Source: Marinobacterium sp.
GTDB taxonomy: Bacteria; Pseudomonadota; Gammaproteobacteria; Pseudomonadales; Balneatricaceae
Length of the DNA stretch: 44,042 nucleotides
Direction: 5' to 3'
Assembly (NCBI GenBank): GCA_025800125.1
Contig: JAOXSF010000163.1
Span: 1 to 44,042 of the forward strand
Shown here: one piece after another, positions 16,533-24,916 of the stretch
How the letters are laid out: each line of letters opens with the position of its first letter
How positions within the stretch are numbered: position 1 is the stretch's first letter
Program-made: the position numbers and the translations under genes
The notes under the pieces: model-generated
The model's database searches: none
The model's input: the letters and a program-made list of their open reading frames with translations, nothing else
Told to the model about the DNA's origin: nothing

Positions 16533-17801
16533 TCAGCATGACCCAATACATACTGAAAAACTTTCAGGGAAAGGCCCACCTTTAAAGTCCAGCTGGCCTG
16601 CAGCACCTGGCGCTCGACTCACCTTACCACTAAGCACTAACTGCTTGATAATCTCCGGGATCTGTACACGACTGACATGATCCCCCAGACAGGTATGCAG
16701 ACCATAGCCCATATGCATATAGTGATAGGCTGGACGGCCACTGATGAAGTCTTCAGGATCAGGTACCTGATGCGAATCCATCATGGCTGAACGCCCGGAA
16801 ATCAGCACAGGTGTGCCAGCTTTGATTAGCGTCTCACGCGATGATCCTGCAGCAAGGGTGTAGTCTTCAGCACAAAGGCGTACCACAAACGGATTAATCG
16901 GGTTAAAACGCAACGCTTCCCAGCAAATATCATAAACCGTTGCATCATCCCCCTGTCGAGCTGCGTTGATCAGCGCCTCGTATTGCTCCGGGCGATCAAA
17001 TAACTGATCCAGAATCTGCACAATCGCCGCAGAGGTCGTTTCAACGCCTCCCACCAGCAACCCCATGGTGTTGGTCAATATCCGCGCCTCATCAAAACCG
17101 ATAACGTCTGGCAGGTGCGTCTCCAGCAAGCGACTAAATACATCATTGCCAGGCTTACCCGCGGCAATCTCCTTACGGCGCTGCGTGGCCAACTCTAGCA
17201 GATACGCTTTCATCTCATGACCAGAACGAACATTGTTAGTATGTACCAGCTCGCTCAGGTCCTGATTATGGAACATGTCGTACTGCGTCCAGTAAGACCA
17301 GCGCTTCATGGTTTCAACATCGGGCCCGGGAAAACCAAAATATTCACCTGTCAGCTTCACCGGCACCATTCGAGACAACATGGATACCACTTCCAGCTGC
17401 CCATCCCGGGCACCCTGCTCAATTGCCTGACGCGCCAGCCCTGCCACCATTTCTCGAACCTGCGGTAAATCTTCACGCCGCAACACAGCGCGCATAATGC
17501 CTTTATCACGGGAATTAATCGTCGTGCCATCACGCGCCAGCATAAAAGGCCCAACACTGGGGTCCATCGCCCGCTGATAGGGTTTCACCGTAAATACTTC
17601 TGGTCGAGACAGCGCTTCCTGTACATCGTCAAAGCGCGTTACCAGCACAAATTTACCGGGAACTGACAGAATTGGTTTTGTTTCCCTGAGTACCTTGAAG
17701 AATTCATCAGGGTGCTTGTTAATCAATGTTTCGAACAGGCTTTTCCCTTCCTCCTCGACAAATCCCTTGATCTTTCCTTTGATTTCATTGAGCAATTCCA
17801 T
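16533..17801 (-). CDS. Cytochrome P450
   Basis: A 422-residue soluble bacterial P450. The I-helix oxygen motif is GGVETT (251-256), the K-helix ExxR is EALR (295-298), and the haem ligand is Cys371 in MGYGLHTCLG. In that signature the usual leading Phe is Met364. No membrane anchor is present, so it should act in the cytoplasm with a ferredoxin-type donor, but no ferredoxin or reductase gene is near. A dehydrogenase gene lies downstream and an SDR gene upstream on the same strand; a shared pathway is possible but unproven. Substrate unknown. AAGGAAG precedes the ATG. Confidence 0.93.
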   Translation of the reverse strand: MELLNEIKGKIKGFVEEEGKSLFETLINKHPDEFFKVLRETKPILSVPGKFVLVTRFDDVQEALSRPEVFTVKPYQRAMDPSVGPFMLARDGTTINSRDKGIMRAVLRREDLPQVREMVAGLARQAIEQGARDGQLEVVSMLSRMVPVKLTGEYFGFPGPDVETMKRWSYWTQYDMFHNQDLSELVHTNNVRSGHEMKAYLLELATQRRKEIAAGKPGNDVFSRLLETHLPDVIGFDEARILTNTMGLLVGGVETTSAAIVQILDQLFDRPEQYEALINAARQGDDATVYDICWEALRFNPINPFVVRLCAEDYTLAAGSSRETLIKAGTPVLISGRSAMMDSHQVPDPEDFISGRPAYHYMHMGYGLHTCLGDHVSRVQIPEIIKQLVLSGKVSRAPGAAGQLDFKGGPFPESFSVCIGSC

Positions 17802-17962
17802 TCTATTCTTCCTTGTTCTGAGTATTTATTGTTATAAACCACACCAATTAGCAAGTGTTCACTATCACCAGACAATTTAAAGCAGCTGCTCAGTAATAAA
17901 AGACAACCTGCAGGCCTGGTATACGCCATGCTGAGTACACGCCACAAACAGACGGCGAGCAC

Positions 17963-18709
17963 TTAACGCCCGCCGGTTACATCCAGCAACGCACCATTCA
18001 CATAAGAGGCTTCATCTGACAACAGCCATAAAATACTCTGCGCCACCTCCACTGCCTCACCACCACGCTGCATAGGTACGCTTGATGCTAACCGGCCAAC
18101 CCGCCCGGGCTCGCCACCGCTGGCATGTATGTCGGTATTGATAAGTCCCGGTCGCACAGCATTCACCCGGATACCTTCCGCCGCCACTTCCTTTGACAAG
18201 CCCAGCGTCATACTATCAATCGCTCCTTTACTGGCAGCATAATCAATATATTCATCAGGAGCACCCAACCTGGCAGCTGCTGAAGAGAGGTTCACGATGG
18301 CACCACCGGAGCCACCATGGAGTGTCGACATACGCCGAACCGCTTCACGGGCACAAAGAAAACTGCCAATAACATTAGTATTCATCACCCGGTGTAAACG
18401 TCCCACATCCATCTGATCCAGACGCATCTGAGTTTCCAGCAACCCGGCATTATTAACCAGTGCAGCCAATCGCCCGGGAAAGTGATCAAGCCATTGAAAT
18501 AATGCCAGCACCTGCGCTTCACAACTGACATCACAGCAAAAAGCGTCGGCTGAATAACCTCCTGCACGCAGCTCGCGGAGCAACCTGTCAGCAGCAGCAA
18601 TATTTTCACGGTAACTGATACAGACACGGTAACCTCGCTCCGCAGCCAGCCGGGCTGTTTGCGCACCGATTCCCCGGCCTCCCCCTGTAATCAGAATAAG
18701 ATTCTCCAT
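17963..18709 (-). CDS. Short-chain dehydrogenase/reductase, YgfF-like
   Basis: A classical SDR of about 248 residues, with the cofactor motif TGGGRGIG near the N-terminus, NNAG in the middle, and the catalytic YAASK preceded by a conserved Ser (LSSAAARLG). From memory it matches E. coli YgfF closely over its length: LVNNAG, NVIGSFLCAREAVRRM, EYIDYAASKGAIDSM, GIRVNAVRPGLI and SGGEPGRV. The start is the ATG at 18709, since GGGGGAG sits just upstream; the frame itself is open 11 codons further. The substrate of YgfF is not established to my knowledge. It lies behind the GNAT and yaiI genes, probably in the same transcription unit. Confidence 0.9.
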   Translation of the reverse strand: MENLILITGGGRGIGAQTARLAAERGYRVCISYRENIAAADRLLRELRAGGYSADAFCCDVSCEAQVLALFQWLDHFPGRLAALVNNAGLLETQMRLDQMDVGRLHRVMNTNVIGSFLCAREAVRRMSTLHGGSGGAIVNLSSAAARLGAPDEYIDYAASKGAIDSMTLGLSKEVAAEGIRVNAVRPGLINTDIHASGGEPGRVGRLASSVPMQRGGEAVEVAQSILWLLSDEASYVNGALLDVTGGR

Positions 18710-18748
18710 CATCTCCCCCGGAAAAATTGTTTTTATTTCCAACCGGAC

Positions 18749-19219
18749 TCAATCAGCAACAATGACTCGTCTTAACCGTTCACCGATAAGAGTAAAACCA
18801 TTATTACAGTAAAATGCCTGCGTCAGTGGCCAGTGCTGCGCCGGCGGCGTCCCCACTTCCAACCGCCGCCAGCCCGCTCGTAGTGCCAGCTCGGCCGCCG
18901 ACTTAAGCAAGCGCTTACCAACCCCTTGCGAACGAAGTGACGGAGTAACATAGAATTCAGATATTTCACCGAATCGCCCACCTGCATGAAGTGAAGCCCC
19001 CTGATGCAGAGTGACAACCCCCACCGGGGTCATACCCTGAAATGCCAGTAATGCTCGTAAATCCCCTGCGCCCAGTAACTGCTCGGCCACTTCAAACAAT
19101 TCCATACGCTGTATTTCATCAATCTCACCTGGAGATAACTCCAGTAACAACTGACGCACCAGGCCTGCCACCTGCTCTGCCATTTCAGGCCCAGCTTCAA
19201 GCACTGTTACCGGCATCAT
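18749..19219 (-). CDS. GNAT-family N-acetyltransferase
   Basis: A 156-residue GNAT protein. Motif A with the acetyl-CoA loop is [19 protein letters not shown] (Q/R-x-x-G-x-G/A pattern: RSQGVGK). A C-terminal motif B-like [17 protein letters not shown] is also present. The start ATG overlaps the yaiI stop (ATGA), so translation is coupled to it. The SDR gene follows 40 bp later. The acceptor substrate cannot be inferred. Confidence 0.88.
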   Translation of the reverse strand: MMPVTVLEAGPEMAEQVAGLVRQLLLELSPGEIDEIQRMELFEVAEQLLGAGDLRALLAFQGMTPVGVVTLHQGASLHAGGRFGEISEFYVTPSLRSQGVGKRLLKSAAELALRAGWRRLEVGTPPAQHWPLTQAFYCNNGFTLIGERLRRVIVAD

Positions 19220-19683
19220 TTTTCAGCCTGCTGCGCTTTCTGCGCACGTGCCAGAAAACGGTCCAGCTGGTTAGCAAAGGCCTGCTTTTCTGTAGCTCCC
19301 AGTGCTGCCGGCCCACCGGTCTGTACCCCACTGGAACGCAGAGTATCCATAAAATCACGCATATTCAGTTTCATTCGAATCGTATCTCGAGAGTAACGCT
19401 CACCCCGTGGGTTAATCGCCTCTGCACCTTTTTCCAGCACTTCAGCTGCCAGCGGAATATCGCTGGTAATCACCAGATCCCCCACATCTACACGGCGAAC
19501 AATCTCATTATCAGCAACATCAAAGCCACTACTAACCCGCATAAAATTGATCCAGGCCGCTGGCGGCACTGATAATTGATGGTTAGCCACCAGAGTCAGC
19601 GGCACACGGGTGCGCTCAGACGCGCGAAATAGTATCTCTTTGATGACGTTGGGGCAGGCATCTGCATCAACCCATATTTTCAT
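19216..19683 (-). CDS. yaiI: YaiI/YqxD family protein (DUF188, UPF0178)
   Basis: A 155-residue member of the conserved DUF188 family. The N-terminal motif [13 protein letters not shown] and the later [17 protein letters not shown] and NPRGERYS blocks are intact. The fold is PIN-like, with clustered acidic residues (Asp6, Asp8, and Asp in TSD), so a nuclease role is often suggested, but the function is unproven. It is coupled to the GNAT gene downstream by ATGA. Its ATG is itself overlapped by a TGA that ends a broken upstream reading frame (see the remnant at 19680-19925). Confidence 0.92.
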   Translation of the reverse strand: MKIWVDADACPNVIKEILFRASERTRVPLTLVANHQLSVPPAAWINFMRVSSGFDVADNEIVRRVDVGDLVITSDIPLAAEVLEKGAEAINPRGERYSRDTIRMKLNMRDFMDTLRSSGVQTGGPAALGATEKQAFANQLDRFLARAQKAQQAEK

Positions 19684-19925
19684 GCTTTATATCCATCAGG
19701 GGGGTGGTCAGACAACAGAGCCAGCAGGTGCTGGAAACTCTGTCCGGGTGTACAACCTGTCGTATCCAGCTGAATACGGTCAGTTTGACAATCATCATAC
19801 TCCCGCCCTTGTACTGAGGGCCAGTCTGGTAAACGCAGCTCTTGAACACCAACAGCACGATTGTCAACACGGCAACGATGCTCATGAGCAGACCAACAAA
19901 GTAGCTGTATCCACAGACGGGCAAT
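19680..19925 (-). pseudogene. Remnant of a small P-loop kinase-like gene upstream of yaiI
   Basis: A minus frame after a TAG (19926-19928) encodes 81 residues with no start codon of its own. It includes HEHRCRVDNRAVG, LRLPDWPSVQGREYD and LDTTGCTPGQS. This layout (R-rich lid, W-x-x-V-x-x-REY-x block, D-T-T/A end) resembles the C-terminal half of AAA_33-type small ATP kinases, from memory. Its TGA stop overlaps the yaiI ATG as ATGA, the same coupling seen between yaiI and the GNAT gene. I found no P-loop (GxxxxGKS/T) upstream. The likely reading is the 3' remnant of a former first gene of this operon. A short unrelated gene is the alternative. Confidence 0.4.
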
Positions 19926-19928
19926 CTA

Positions 19929-20109
19929 CGCAGATGCCCCGTAACCCCACTGTACTGCGCCAGTAAGCGGGCCAGTATCGGCCAAGCTGGAAAAATATAG
20001 AGCACCAGCTGCATCTACGTTGCCCCTCCTCCCCTGCTGACAATTGGTATAAGTGCCATTCAAAATGATTTGCTACTTTGCAAATCCATCCAGACTTATA
20101 GACTCATTA
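19929..20109. other. Region upstream of the yaiI operon
   Basis: With the remnant at 19680-19925 this makes a 426-bp stretch without an intact gene. A minus-strand frame (19667-20014) opens after a strong GGAGGAGGGG sequence and has one hydrophobic segment. Its C-terminal half runs across the better-looking remnant frame, so I do not call it. The GA-rich sequence at about 20024-20038 could be a surviving ribosome binding site. Confidence 0.35.
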
Positions 20110-20811
20110 CTATTCCTTACTGCTCAAAGCACACTCCAATGCTGCTTGAGCGTGTATGGCCGTGGTATCGTAAAGGGGTACATCTGTATGCTGCGGCTTT
20201 ATCAGCAAGGCAATCTCTGTACAACCCAGAATAATCGCTTCAGCACCTTGCTGATGCAGATGGTCTATCACCTCCAGATAACGCTGGCGGGATTGCACTT
20301 GTATCTGCCCCAGACAGAGTTCGTTATAAATAATACGATGTACATCAGTCCGCCCGGCTGCATCCGGCACTAATACCTCAATACCGTATTGCTCACTCAG
20401 CCTGCCCTTGTAGAAGCTCTGTTCCATGGTAAAAGCGGTTCCTAGCAAACCAACCCGCTGAATACCGTCCGCTTGTAACTGCTGCGCGGTCGCATCAGCA
20501 ATATGCAGTAACGGAATCGCCAACCGCTGCTCAATCTGTGGCGCAACCTTGTGCATGGTATTAGTACAGATCAACAGAAAATCTGCCCCTGCTGACGCTA
20601 CATTCCGTGCTGCGCCAGTCAGAGTATCAGCAATTTCATCCCACCGTTCCTGATGCTGAAGTACTTCAAGCTCGGCAAAATTCACACTATTAAGTACAAT
20701 TTTGGCGGAATTAAGACCACCACACTGTTTTTTTACACCCTCATTTAATGCGCGGTAATAACTCAACGTTGACTCCCAGCTCATACCGCCCAGCAAACCA
20801 ATGGTTTTCAT
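20110..20811 (-). CDS. Aspartate/glutamate racemase family protein (YgeA-like)
   Basis: A 233-residue cofactor-independent amino-acid racemase. It opens with KTIGLLGGMSWESTLSYYRALN, as in YgeA and RacX. The two catalytic cysteines are visible in CTNTMH (residues about 82-87) and GCTEIALL (about 196-203). The family interconverts L- and D-amino acids through a two-base thiol mechanism; E. coli YgeA acts on homoserine and several other amino acids. AGGAGAAGG precedes the ATG. It appears monocistronic, placed between the yaiI operon and argG, all on the minus strand. Substrate preference cannot be read from sequence. Confidence 0.88.
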   Translation of the reverse strand: MKTIGLLGGMSWESTLSYYRALNEGVKKQCGGLNSAKIVLNSVNFAELEVLQHQERWDEIADTLTGAARNVASAGADFLLICTNTMHKVAPQIEQRLAIPLLHIADATAQQLQADGIQRVGLLGTAFTMEQSFYKGRLSEQYGIEVLVPDAAGRTDVHRIIYNELCLGQIQVQSRQRYLEVIDHLHQQGAEAIILGCTEIALLIKPQHTDVPLYDTTAIHAQAALECALSSKE

Positions 20812-20954
20812 TAATACCTTCTCCTGTAACTGCTAACTCTGTTTTTAACCCTGTATCAGCATAAAGCGCGATGCTTAACGGCAATAGATACAGAGGAAAC
20901 AGTACAGATAAGACTATCTATCCTGTCAGCCACAGATTCCACCATACAAGCCCA

Positions 20955-20986
20955 GTCGCAGGCACAAAAAGTCGCAGGCACAAAAA
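20955..20986. repeat. 16-bp perfect tandem duplication beside the argG terminator
   Basis: GTCGCAGGCACAAAAA occurs twice in direct succession (20955-20970 and 20971-20986). The second copy runs into the A-tract of the argG terminator stem. It looks like a recent slippage duplication. Confidence 0.8.
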
Positions 20987-21010
20987 AACCGCGCCAAAGC
21001 ACGGTTTTTT
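20983..21010 (-). terminator. Intrinsic terminator of argG
   Basis: AAAAAACCG (20983-20991) pairs with CGGTTTTTT (21002-21010) around a 10-base loop, 24 bp downstream of the argG stop. Transcripts from the minus strand end in a U-run. Confidence 0.8.
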
Positions 21011-21033
21011 ATCAGATCGAAAATGCTATGCGA

Positions 21034-22260
21034 TCAGTCTTCCAGCAAGTCACGACCTTTGCTGGCAGCAATGCGCATACGCAGTGCGTTGAGCTTGATA
21101 AAGCCAGCTGCATCTTTCTGATCGTAAGAGCCTGCATCGTCTTCAAAGGTAGCAATGCTCTCATCGAACAGAGAATCTTTGGAGCGACGACCAACAACAT
21201 CCACAGAGCCCTTGTACAGTTTCACACGAACGTCGCCGTTTACAACACGCTGAGAGTAATCAATCAGTTGCTGCATCATTTTACGTTCTTCTGACCACCA
21301 GAAGCCGTTGTAGATGACTTTAGCGTAACGAGGCATCAACTCATCTTTCAGGTGCGCAGCTTCACGATCCAGCGTGATAGACTCGATTGCACGGTGCGCC
21401 TTCAGCATGATGGTGCCTCCTGGTGTCTCGTAACAACCACGGGACTTCATGCCTACGAAGCGGTTCTCTACGATATCCAGACGGCCAACACCATTCTCAC
21501 CACCAACCTTGTTCAGGTATTCCAGTACGGTAGCCGGGCTCATTGCTTCACCATTGATTGCAACGATGTCGCCCTTTTCGTAGGTCAGCTCCAGGTATGT
21601 TGGCTCATCAGGTGCCTGCTCTGGAGATACAGACCAACGGTACATCTCTTCTTCGGCTTCTGCCCATGGGTCTTCCAGAATGCCACCTTCGTAAGAGATG
21701 TGCAGCAGGTTCGCATCCATGGAGTATGGAGACTTCTTCTTGTTTTTAGCAAAGTCCACTTCAATATTGTGGTCTTCACAGTACTGCATCAGTTTCTCGC
21801 GGGAATTCAGATCCCACTCACGCCATGGTGCAATAACGTGTACACCAGGCTTCAGTGCGTAAGCACCCAGTTCAAAGCGCACCTGGTCATTACCTTTACC
21901 AGTTGCACCATGAGAGATTGCATCTGCACCGGTCTCATTCGCGATCTCAATCAGACGCTTGGCAATCAGCGGACGTGCGATAGACGTACCCAGCAGGTAC
22001 TCACCCTCGTAGATGGTGTTAGCACGGAACATCGGGAACACGAAATCACGTACGAACTCTTCTCGCAGGTCTTCGATGTAGATCTCTTTCACACCCAGCG
22101 CTTCGGCTTTGGCGCGAGCAGGCTCTACTTCTTCGCCCTGACCCAGGTCAGCGGTAAAGGTTACAACTTCGGCGTTGTACTCATCCTGCAGCCAACGAAC
22201 AATTACGGACGTATCCAGGCCACCGGAGTAAGCCAGTACGACCTTTTTGATATCGGACAT
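21034..22260 (-). CDS. argG: Argininosuccinate synthase
   Basis: A 408-residue enzyme that joins citrulline and aspartate with ATP to make argininosuccinate, the penultimate step of arginine synthesis. The ATP pyrophosphatase P-loop is [15 protein letters not shown] at residues 9-23. The citrulline/aspartate-binding motifs [13 protein letters not shown] and [17 protein letters not shown] are intact, and length is as usual. The ATG has GGAG 8 nt upstream. Its leader contains a perfect 12-bp hairpin. The other arginine gene in this window, argJ, is 6 kb away, so the pathway genes are scattered. Confidence 0.97.
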   Translation of the reverse strand: MSDIKKVVLAYSGGLDTSVIVRWLQDEYNAEVVTFTADLGQGEEVEPARAKAEALGVKEIYIEDLREEFVRDFVFPMFRANTIYEGEYLLGTSIARPLIAKRLIEIANETGADAISHGATGKGNDQVRFELGAYALKPGVHVIAPWREWDLNSREKLMQYCEDHNIEVDFAKNKKKSPYSMDANLLHISYEGGILEDPWAEAEEEMYRWSVSPEQAPDEPTYLELTYEKGDIVAINGEAMSPATVLEYLNKVGGENGVGRLDIVENRFVGMKSRGCYETPGGTIMLKAHRAIESITLDREAAHLKDELMPRYAKVIYNGFWWSEERKMMQQLIDYSQRVVNGDVRVKLYKGSVDVVGRRSKDSLFDESIATFEDDAGSYDQKDAAGFIKLNALRMRIAASKGRDLLED

Positions 22261-22282
22261 GCTTTATGCTCCACGAAAACAA

Positions 22283-22309
22283 CGACAGCTCAGACCATCT
22301 GAGCTGTCG
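22283..22309 (-). promoter_or_regulatory. Perfect hairpin in the argG leader
   Basis: CGACAGCTCAGA (22283-22294) is the exact reverse complement of TCTGAGCTGTCG (22298-22309), with only a 3-base loop. It sits 22 bp upstream of the argG ATG. On the minus strand it is followed by TTGTTTTCG, so it could act as a terminator/attenuator or as an mRNA stability element. Confidence 0.5.
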
Positions 22310-22368
22310 GTAAATATCATTTTTCTTCAAGGTGCGCGATTATAGCAGCAATCAATACAATTCAGGAA

Positions 22369-22394
22369 CCAGCAGGCCTGTTACAGCCTGCTGG
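22369..22394 (-). terminator. Terminator-like hairpin after motY
   Basis: CCAGCAGGC (22369-22377) pairs with GCCTGCTGG (22386-22394) just downstream of the motY stop. The following sequence on the minus strand is only weakly U-rich, so it may slow transcription into argG rather than stop it. Confidence 0.4.
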
Positions 22395-22412
22395 CAGGAG
22401 ACAACACACCGC

Positions 22413-23270
22413 CTATTGTTCACGCTGCAGGCGAATCGTTACACGGCGGTTACGTGCCCGATTTTTGCGGCTGTTATTTTTCACGACAGGGTAACGCTCG
22501 CCATGGAAACGCGTGATGACCATAGTCTCGTCAATACCGTGATTAACCAGATATTCCGTTACCGCCTCGGCACGTTTTTTCGACAGGTCGCGGTTTAACA
22601 GGCGGCGCCCCATATTATCGGAGTGGCCATCAACATATATGGAATGTACGCTGTCGTCATTTTTGACGTACAGAATGATCTTATCCAGACGTTCGCGGGA
22701 GGCATCAGACAGCCGCCATTGTGCTGACGGGAACAGTATTGCAGTACGCGCTACCTGATCATAATTCACCGGCAGCAGGCCTGCGACACAGCTCATATAT
22801 TCACTATAGGTCGCCTGGAAGTTTACCCCGGACATACCAACACGCAGCGTCTCACCACTCTGATACCAGCTGTCAGTATTGAACGTCGGGCTCATGCCAC
22901 TGTATAAAGCGGCCAACATCTGCTCAGCCTGCTTATTTGGCACTTGTAGAAAACCATTAACATCACGCTTCACACGCCCCAATACACGAGGCGCTATACC
23001 AGGCTGCCACTGGTTGGCTTCAGCAACGAGCTCTGCCCCTTTTTTAAAGTGGGTGCGGTCTAATGGCTGCAAGGTAAAACGTACGCTTTCACCTGCCAGA
23101 TGTTCAAATACAGCGGTACCAAAAGCAGGAATGGTCTGGCTCAGACGGCAAGCAAATTTGGATGCACGTAAATCCCAGCGAGAGTCCTCAATACCGGGGC
23201 GAAAAACTACCGCCTCGGCCTGTAGCGTCGACAGCAGTAAAAAAACAGTAATCAGAACGCGAATCAACAC
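22413..23270 (-). CDS. motY: Sodium-driven flagellar motor protein MotY
   Basis: A 285-residue exported protein with a signal peptide ending near LQAEA. An N-terminal MotY-specific domain (FRPGIEDSRWDLRASKFACRLSQ, with Cys in SEYMSCVAG) precedes a C-terminal OmpA-like peptidoglycan-binding domain (IYVDGHSDNMGRRLLNRDLSKKRAEAV). In vibrios and pseudomonads MotY forms the T-ring with MotX and helps anchor the stator. The start is a GTG with GAGGG close upstream, or the TTG right after it. It is upstream of argG on the same strand; from memory a motY-argG neighbourhood also occurs in Pseudomonas. The region upstream of it carries a degenerate repeat array. Confidence 0.9.
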   Translation of the reverse strand: MLIRVLITVFLLLSTLQAEAVVFRPGIEDSRWDLRASKFACRLSQTIPAFGTAVFEHLAGESVRFTLQPLDRTHFKKGAELVAEANQWQPGIAPRVLGRVKRDVNGFLQVPNKQAEQMLAALYSGMSPTFNTDSWYQSGETLRVGMSGVNFQATYSEYMSCVAGLLPVNYDQVARTAILFPSAQWRLSDASRERLDKIILYVKNDDSVHSIYVDGHSDNMGRRLLNRDLSKKRAEAVTEYLVNHGIDETMVITRFHGERYPVVKNNSRKNRARNRRVTIRLQREQ

Positions 23271-23315
23271 GACACCCTCAAGACTCTCAAGCTCAGATAT
23301 TCTGAACCATAATAT

Positions 23316-23467
23316 TTCAAAATAACTATGTTCAAAACAACTATGCCCAAAAAAGCACGTTCAAAATAGCATATCCAAAATAGCTGTGTTCAAAGTTACA
23401 GGACTGCTCAAAGCCACATATGCACAAAAATACATATGCTCAAACCACCATGCCTAAAACCACAACC
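23316..23467. repeat. Degenerate minisatellite of about ten 14-18-bp units
   Basis: Ten consecutive units can be lined up, starting at 23316, 23331, 23346, 23360, 23374, 23389, 23407, 23423, 23439 and 23453. Most follow YYCAAAA-YARC-TATG. Units 1 and 2 differ by one base (TTCAAAATAACTATG and TTCAAAACAACTATG). Later units drift and vary by a few bases in length. There are no spacers of constant size and no dyad symmetry, so it is not a CRISPR. It occupies the 5' region of motY, in the gap before the divergent rnt gene. Confidence 0.75.
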
Positions 23468-23712
23468 GCCCGGTCAATTATCGGCCTTACACTGTAAACC
23501 TTTACCTTCCAGGAAAACAGAGAGCCTCGGCAAACGATGGCTGGGGCTTTGACTGGAGCTTTATATGCCAATATATCCAGTACTCCCTTATTCCTGCCCA
23601 ACCTCCTAATTCTCAACAATACGGGATTTTACATGCAGATGACTGCCAAGTTAGCGGTACGACTGCTAGAATGGCGGCTTGACTCGCTATCGACCCGCTT
23701 TAAGGACTTCAG
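23468..23712. other. Upstream region of rnt
   Basis: With the repeat array this forms a 442-bp gap between the divergent motY and rnt genes. I see no gene in it. It should contain the rnt promoter. Confidence 0.4.
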
Positions 23713-24375
23713 TTGAACATTATGCATGATAATCTGCACGGCATGGCCGGACGTTTCCGTGGTTTTCTGCCGGTCGTCATTGATGTAGAAACCGCTGGTT
23801 TCAATGCAAAAACCGACGCGCTGCTGGAGGTTGCTGCCGTAACTCTGGCGATGGATGAAAATGGCTATCTTCTGCCAGACCAGTCCTATGCATTTAATGT
23901 CGAGCCATTTGAAGGTGCTAACCTGGAAGCTGCAGCACTTGAATTTACCGGCATTGACCCTCATGACCCAGCTCGCCAGGCAGTTGCTGAACAGGAAGCA
24001 CTGGAACAGATTTTCCGCCCTATCCGCAAAACCATGAAAGCTAACGGCTGTAAGCGAGCGGTACTGGTAGGGCATAACTCTGCATTTGACCAGAGCTTTA
24101 TTAACGCAGCCAGTGAACGTTGTGGTATCAAGCGCAATCCATTACACCCATTCTCCAGCTTCGACACTGCAACGCTCGCTGGCCTGGCCTTTGGTCAGAC
24201 CGTACTGGCAAAAGCCTGCGACGTGGCTGGTATTGATTTCGACGGAAAAAAAGCCCATTCCGCACTTTACGACACAGAGAAAACAGCAGAACTGTTTTGC
24301 CTGATTGTAAACCGCTGGAAAGACCTGGGTGGCTGGGAGATGGCAATTGCCCATCACTACGATGACTGCGACTGA
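23713..24375 (+). CDS. rnt: Ribonuclease T
   Basis: A 220-residue DEDD-family 3'-5' exoribonuclease that trims tRNA and 5S/23S rRNA ends. Exo I is [10 protein letters not shown] (Asp-Glu pair), Exo II is [10 protein letters not shown], and Exo III is [11 protein letters not shown], so all four acidic metal ligands and the catalytic His are present. The best ribosome site (AAGGA at 23702-23706) lies 6 nt before a TTG at 23713, making TTG the likely start; the ATG at 23722 is too far from it. It faces the CBS-domain gene convergently, and a strong two-way terminator separates the two. Confidence 0.95.
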   Translation: MNIMHDNLHGMAGRFRGFLPVVIDVETAGFNAKTDALLEVAAVTLAMDENGYLLPDQSYAFNVEPFEGANLEAAALEFTGIDPHDPARQAVAEQEALEQIFRPIRKTMKANGCKRAVLVGHNSAFDQSFINAASERCGIKRNPLHPFSSFDTATLAGLAFGQTVLAKACDVAGIDFDGKKAHSALYDTEKTAELFCLIVNRWKDLGGWEMAIAHHYDDCD

Positions 24376-24448
24376 TTGCAGCCCGGGCCTGCACATAGCA
24401 AAATGGCAGGCTGGTTGTTAAAGCTTCGCAGCTCAATCCGGGCACAAA

Positions 24449-24486
24449 ATTAAAGCCGGTAAATTTCTTAATTTACCGGCTTTAAT
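24449..24486. terminator. Bidirectional terminator between rnt and the CBS gene
   Basis: A perfect 17-bp stem (24449-24465 with 24470-24486) around a TCTT loop. A- and T-rich flanks give U-runs on both strands. It ends rnt (plus) and the DUF1538-PII-CBS cassette (minus). Confidence 0.85.
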
Positions 24487-24511
24487 TTTACTTTCTCAAA
24501 AACGTGATAGA

Positions 24512-24916
24512 TCAGTTGTCGAGTTCAAGACCCTGCAACACAATTTCGTGGTAGGTTACCACGCCAATCATTTCACCATTCTCAACAACAGGCGCACGGC
24601 CGATACCAAAACGCTCAAACATGCGCGCGCAGTAACGAACATCCATATTAGGATCAATACCCAGTACTGGTTTGGTCATTACCTCGTATACGTTGACACG
24701 ATCAATTGCACGATCCTTTGCCAGTACGTTCTTGGCAATGTCAGACAGCAACAACAGGCCATACTCATCATCTTCGTGACGCTTGTTCACAATGAGTACC
24801 GACGCGTCACGGCGCTTATAGATCTGCAGCGCTTCCTTGATGGTGTTCAGGCCGTCCACCATTGCAAAGTCATGCGTCATTACGTCACGGACGCGTACCA
24901 GATGTGTGTCGCTCAT
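24512..24916 (-). CDS. Two-CBS-domain protein, last gene of the DUF1538 cassette
   Basis: This 134-residue protein is one tandem CBS pair (Bateman module) with nothing else attached. CBS1 starts at VRDVMTHDFAMV (about residue 9) and CBS2 at VYEVMTKPVLGIDPN (about residue 77). The second carries GIGRAPVVENGEMIGVVT near the end. Such modules bind adenine nucleotides and switch enzymes or transporters. Its ATG overlaps the stop of the PII-like gene (ATGA at 24913-24916), so the two are translationally coupled and probably made in matched amounts. It is inferred to be a regulator of the two membrane proteins encoded upstream. Confidence 0.9.
   Translation of the reverse strand: MSDTHLVRVRDVMTHDFAMVDGLNTIKEALQIYKRRDASVLIVNKRHEDDEYGLLLLSDIAKNVLAKDRAIDRVNVYEVMTKPVLGIDPNMDVRYCARMFERFGIGRAPVVENGEMIGVVTYHEIVLQGLELDN

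Noticed and set aside
19667-20014. 115-codon minus-strand frame with one hydrophobic segment upstream of yaiI
   Set aside because: It starts after a good ribosome-site-like sequence, but its second half runs in a different frame from the more protein-like remnant whose stop is coupled to yaiI. Not enough to call a gene.
21352-22302. 316-codon plus-strand frame opposite argG
   Set aside because: argG is fully intact on the other strand; the frame is an effect of codon bias.
23316-23467. Possible CRISPR array upstream of motY
   Set aside because: Units are only 14-18 bp, drift in sequence and directly abut each other, with no unique spacers and no cas genes. It is a degenerate tandem repeat.
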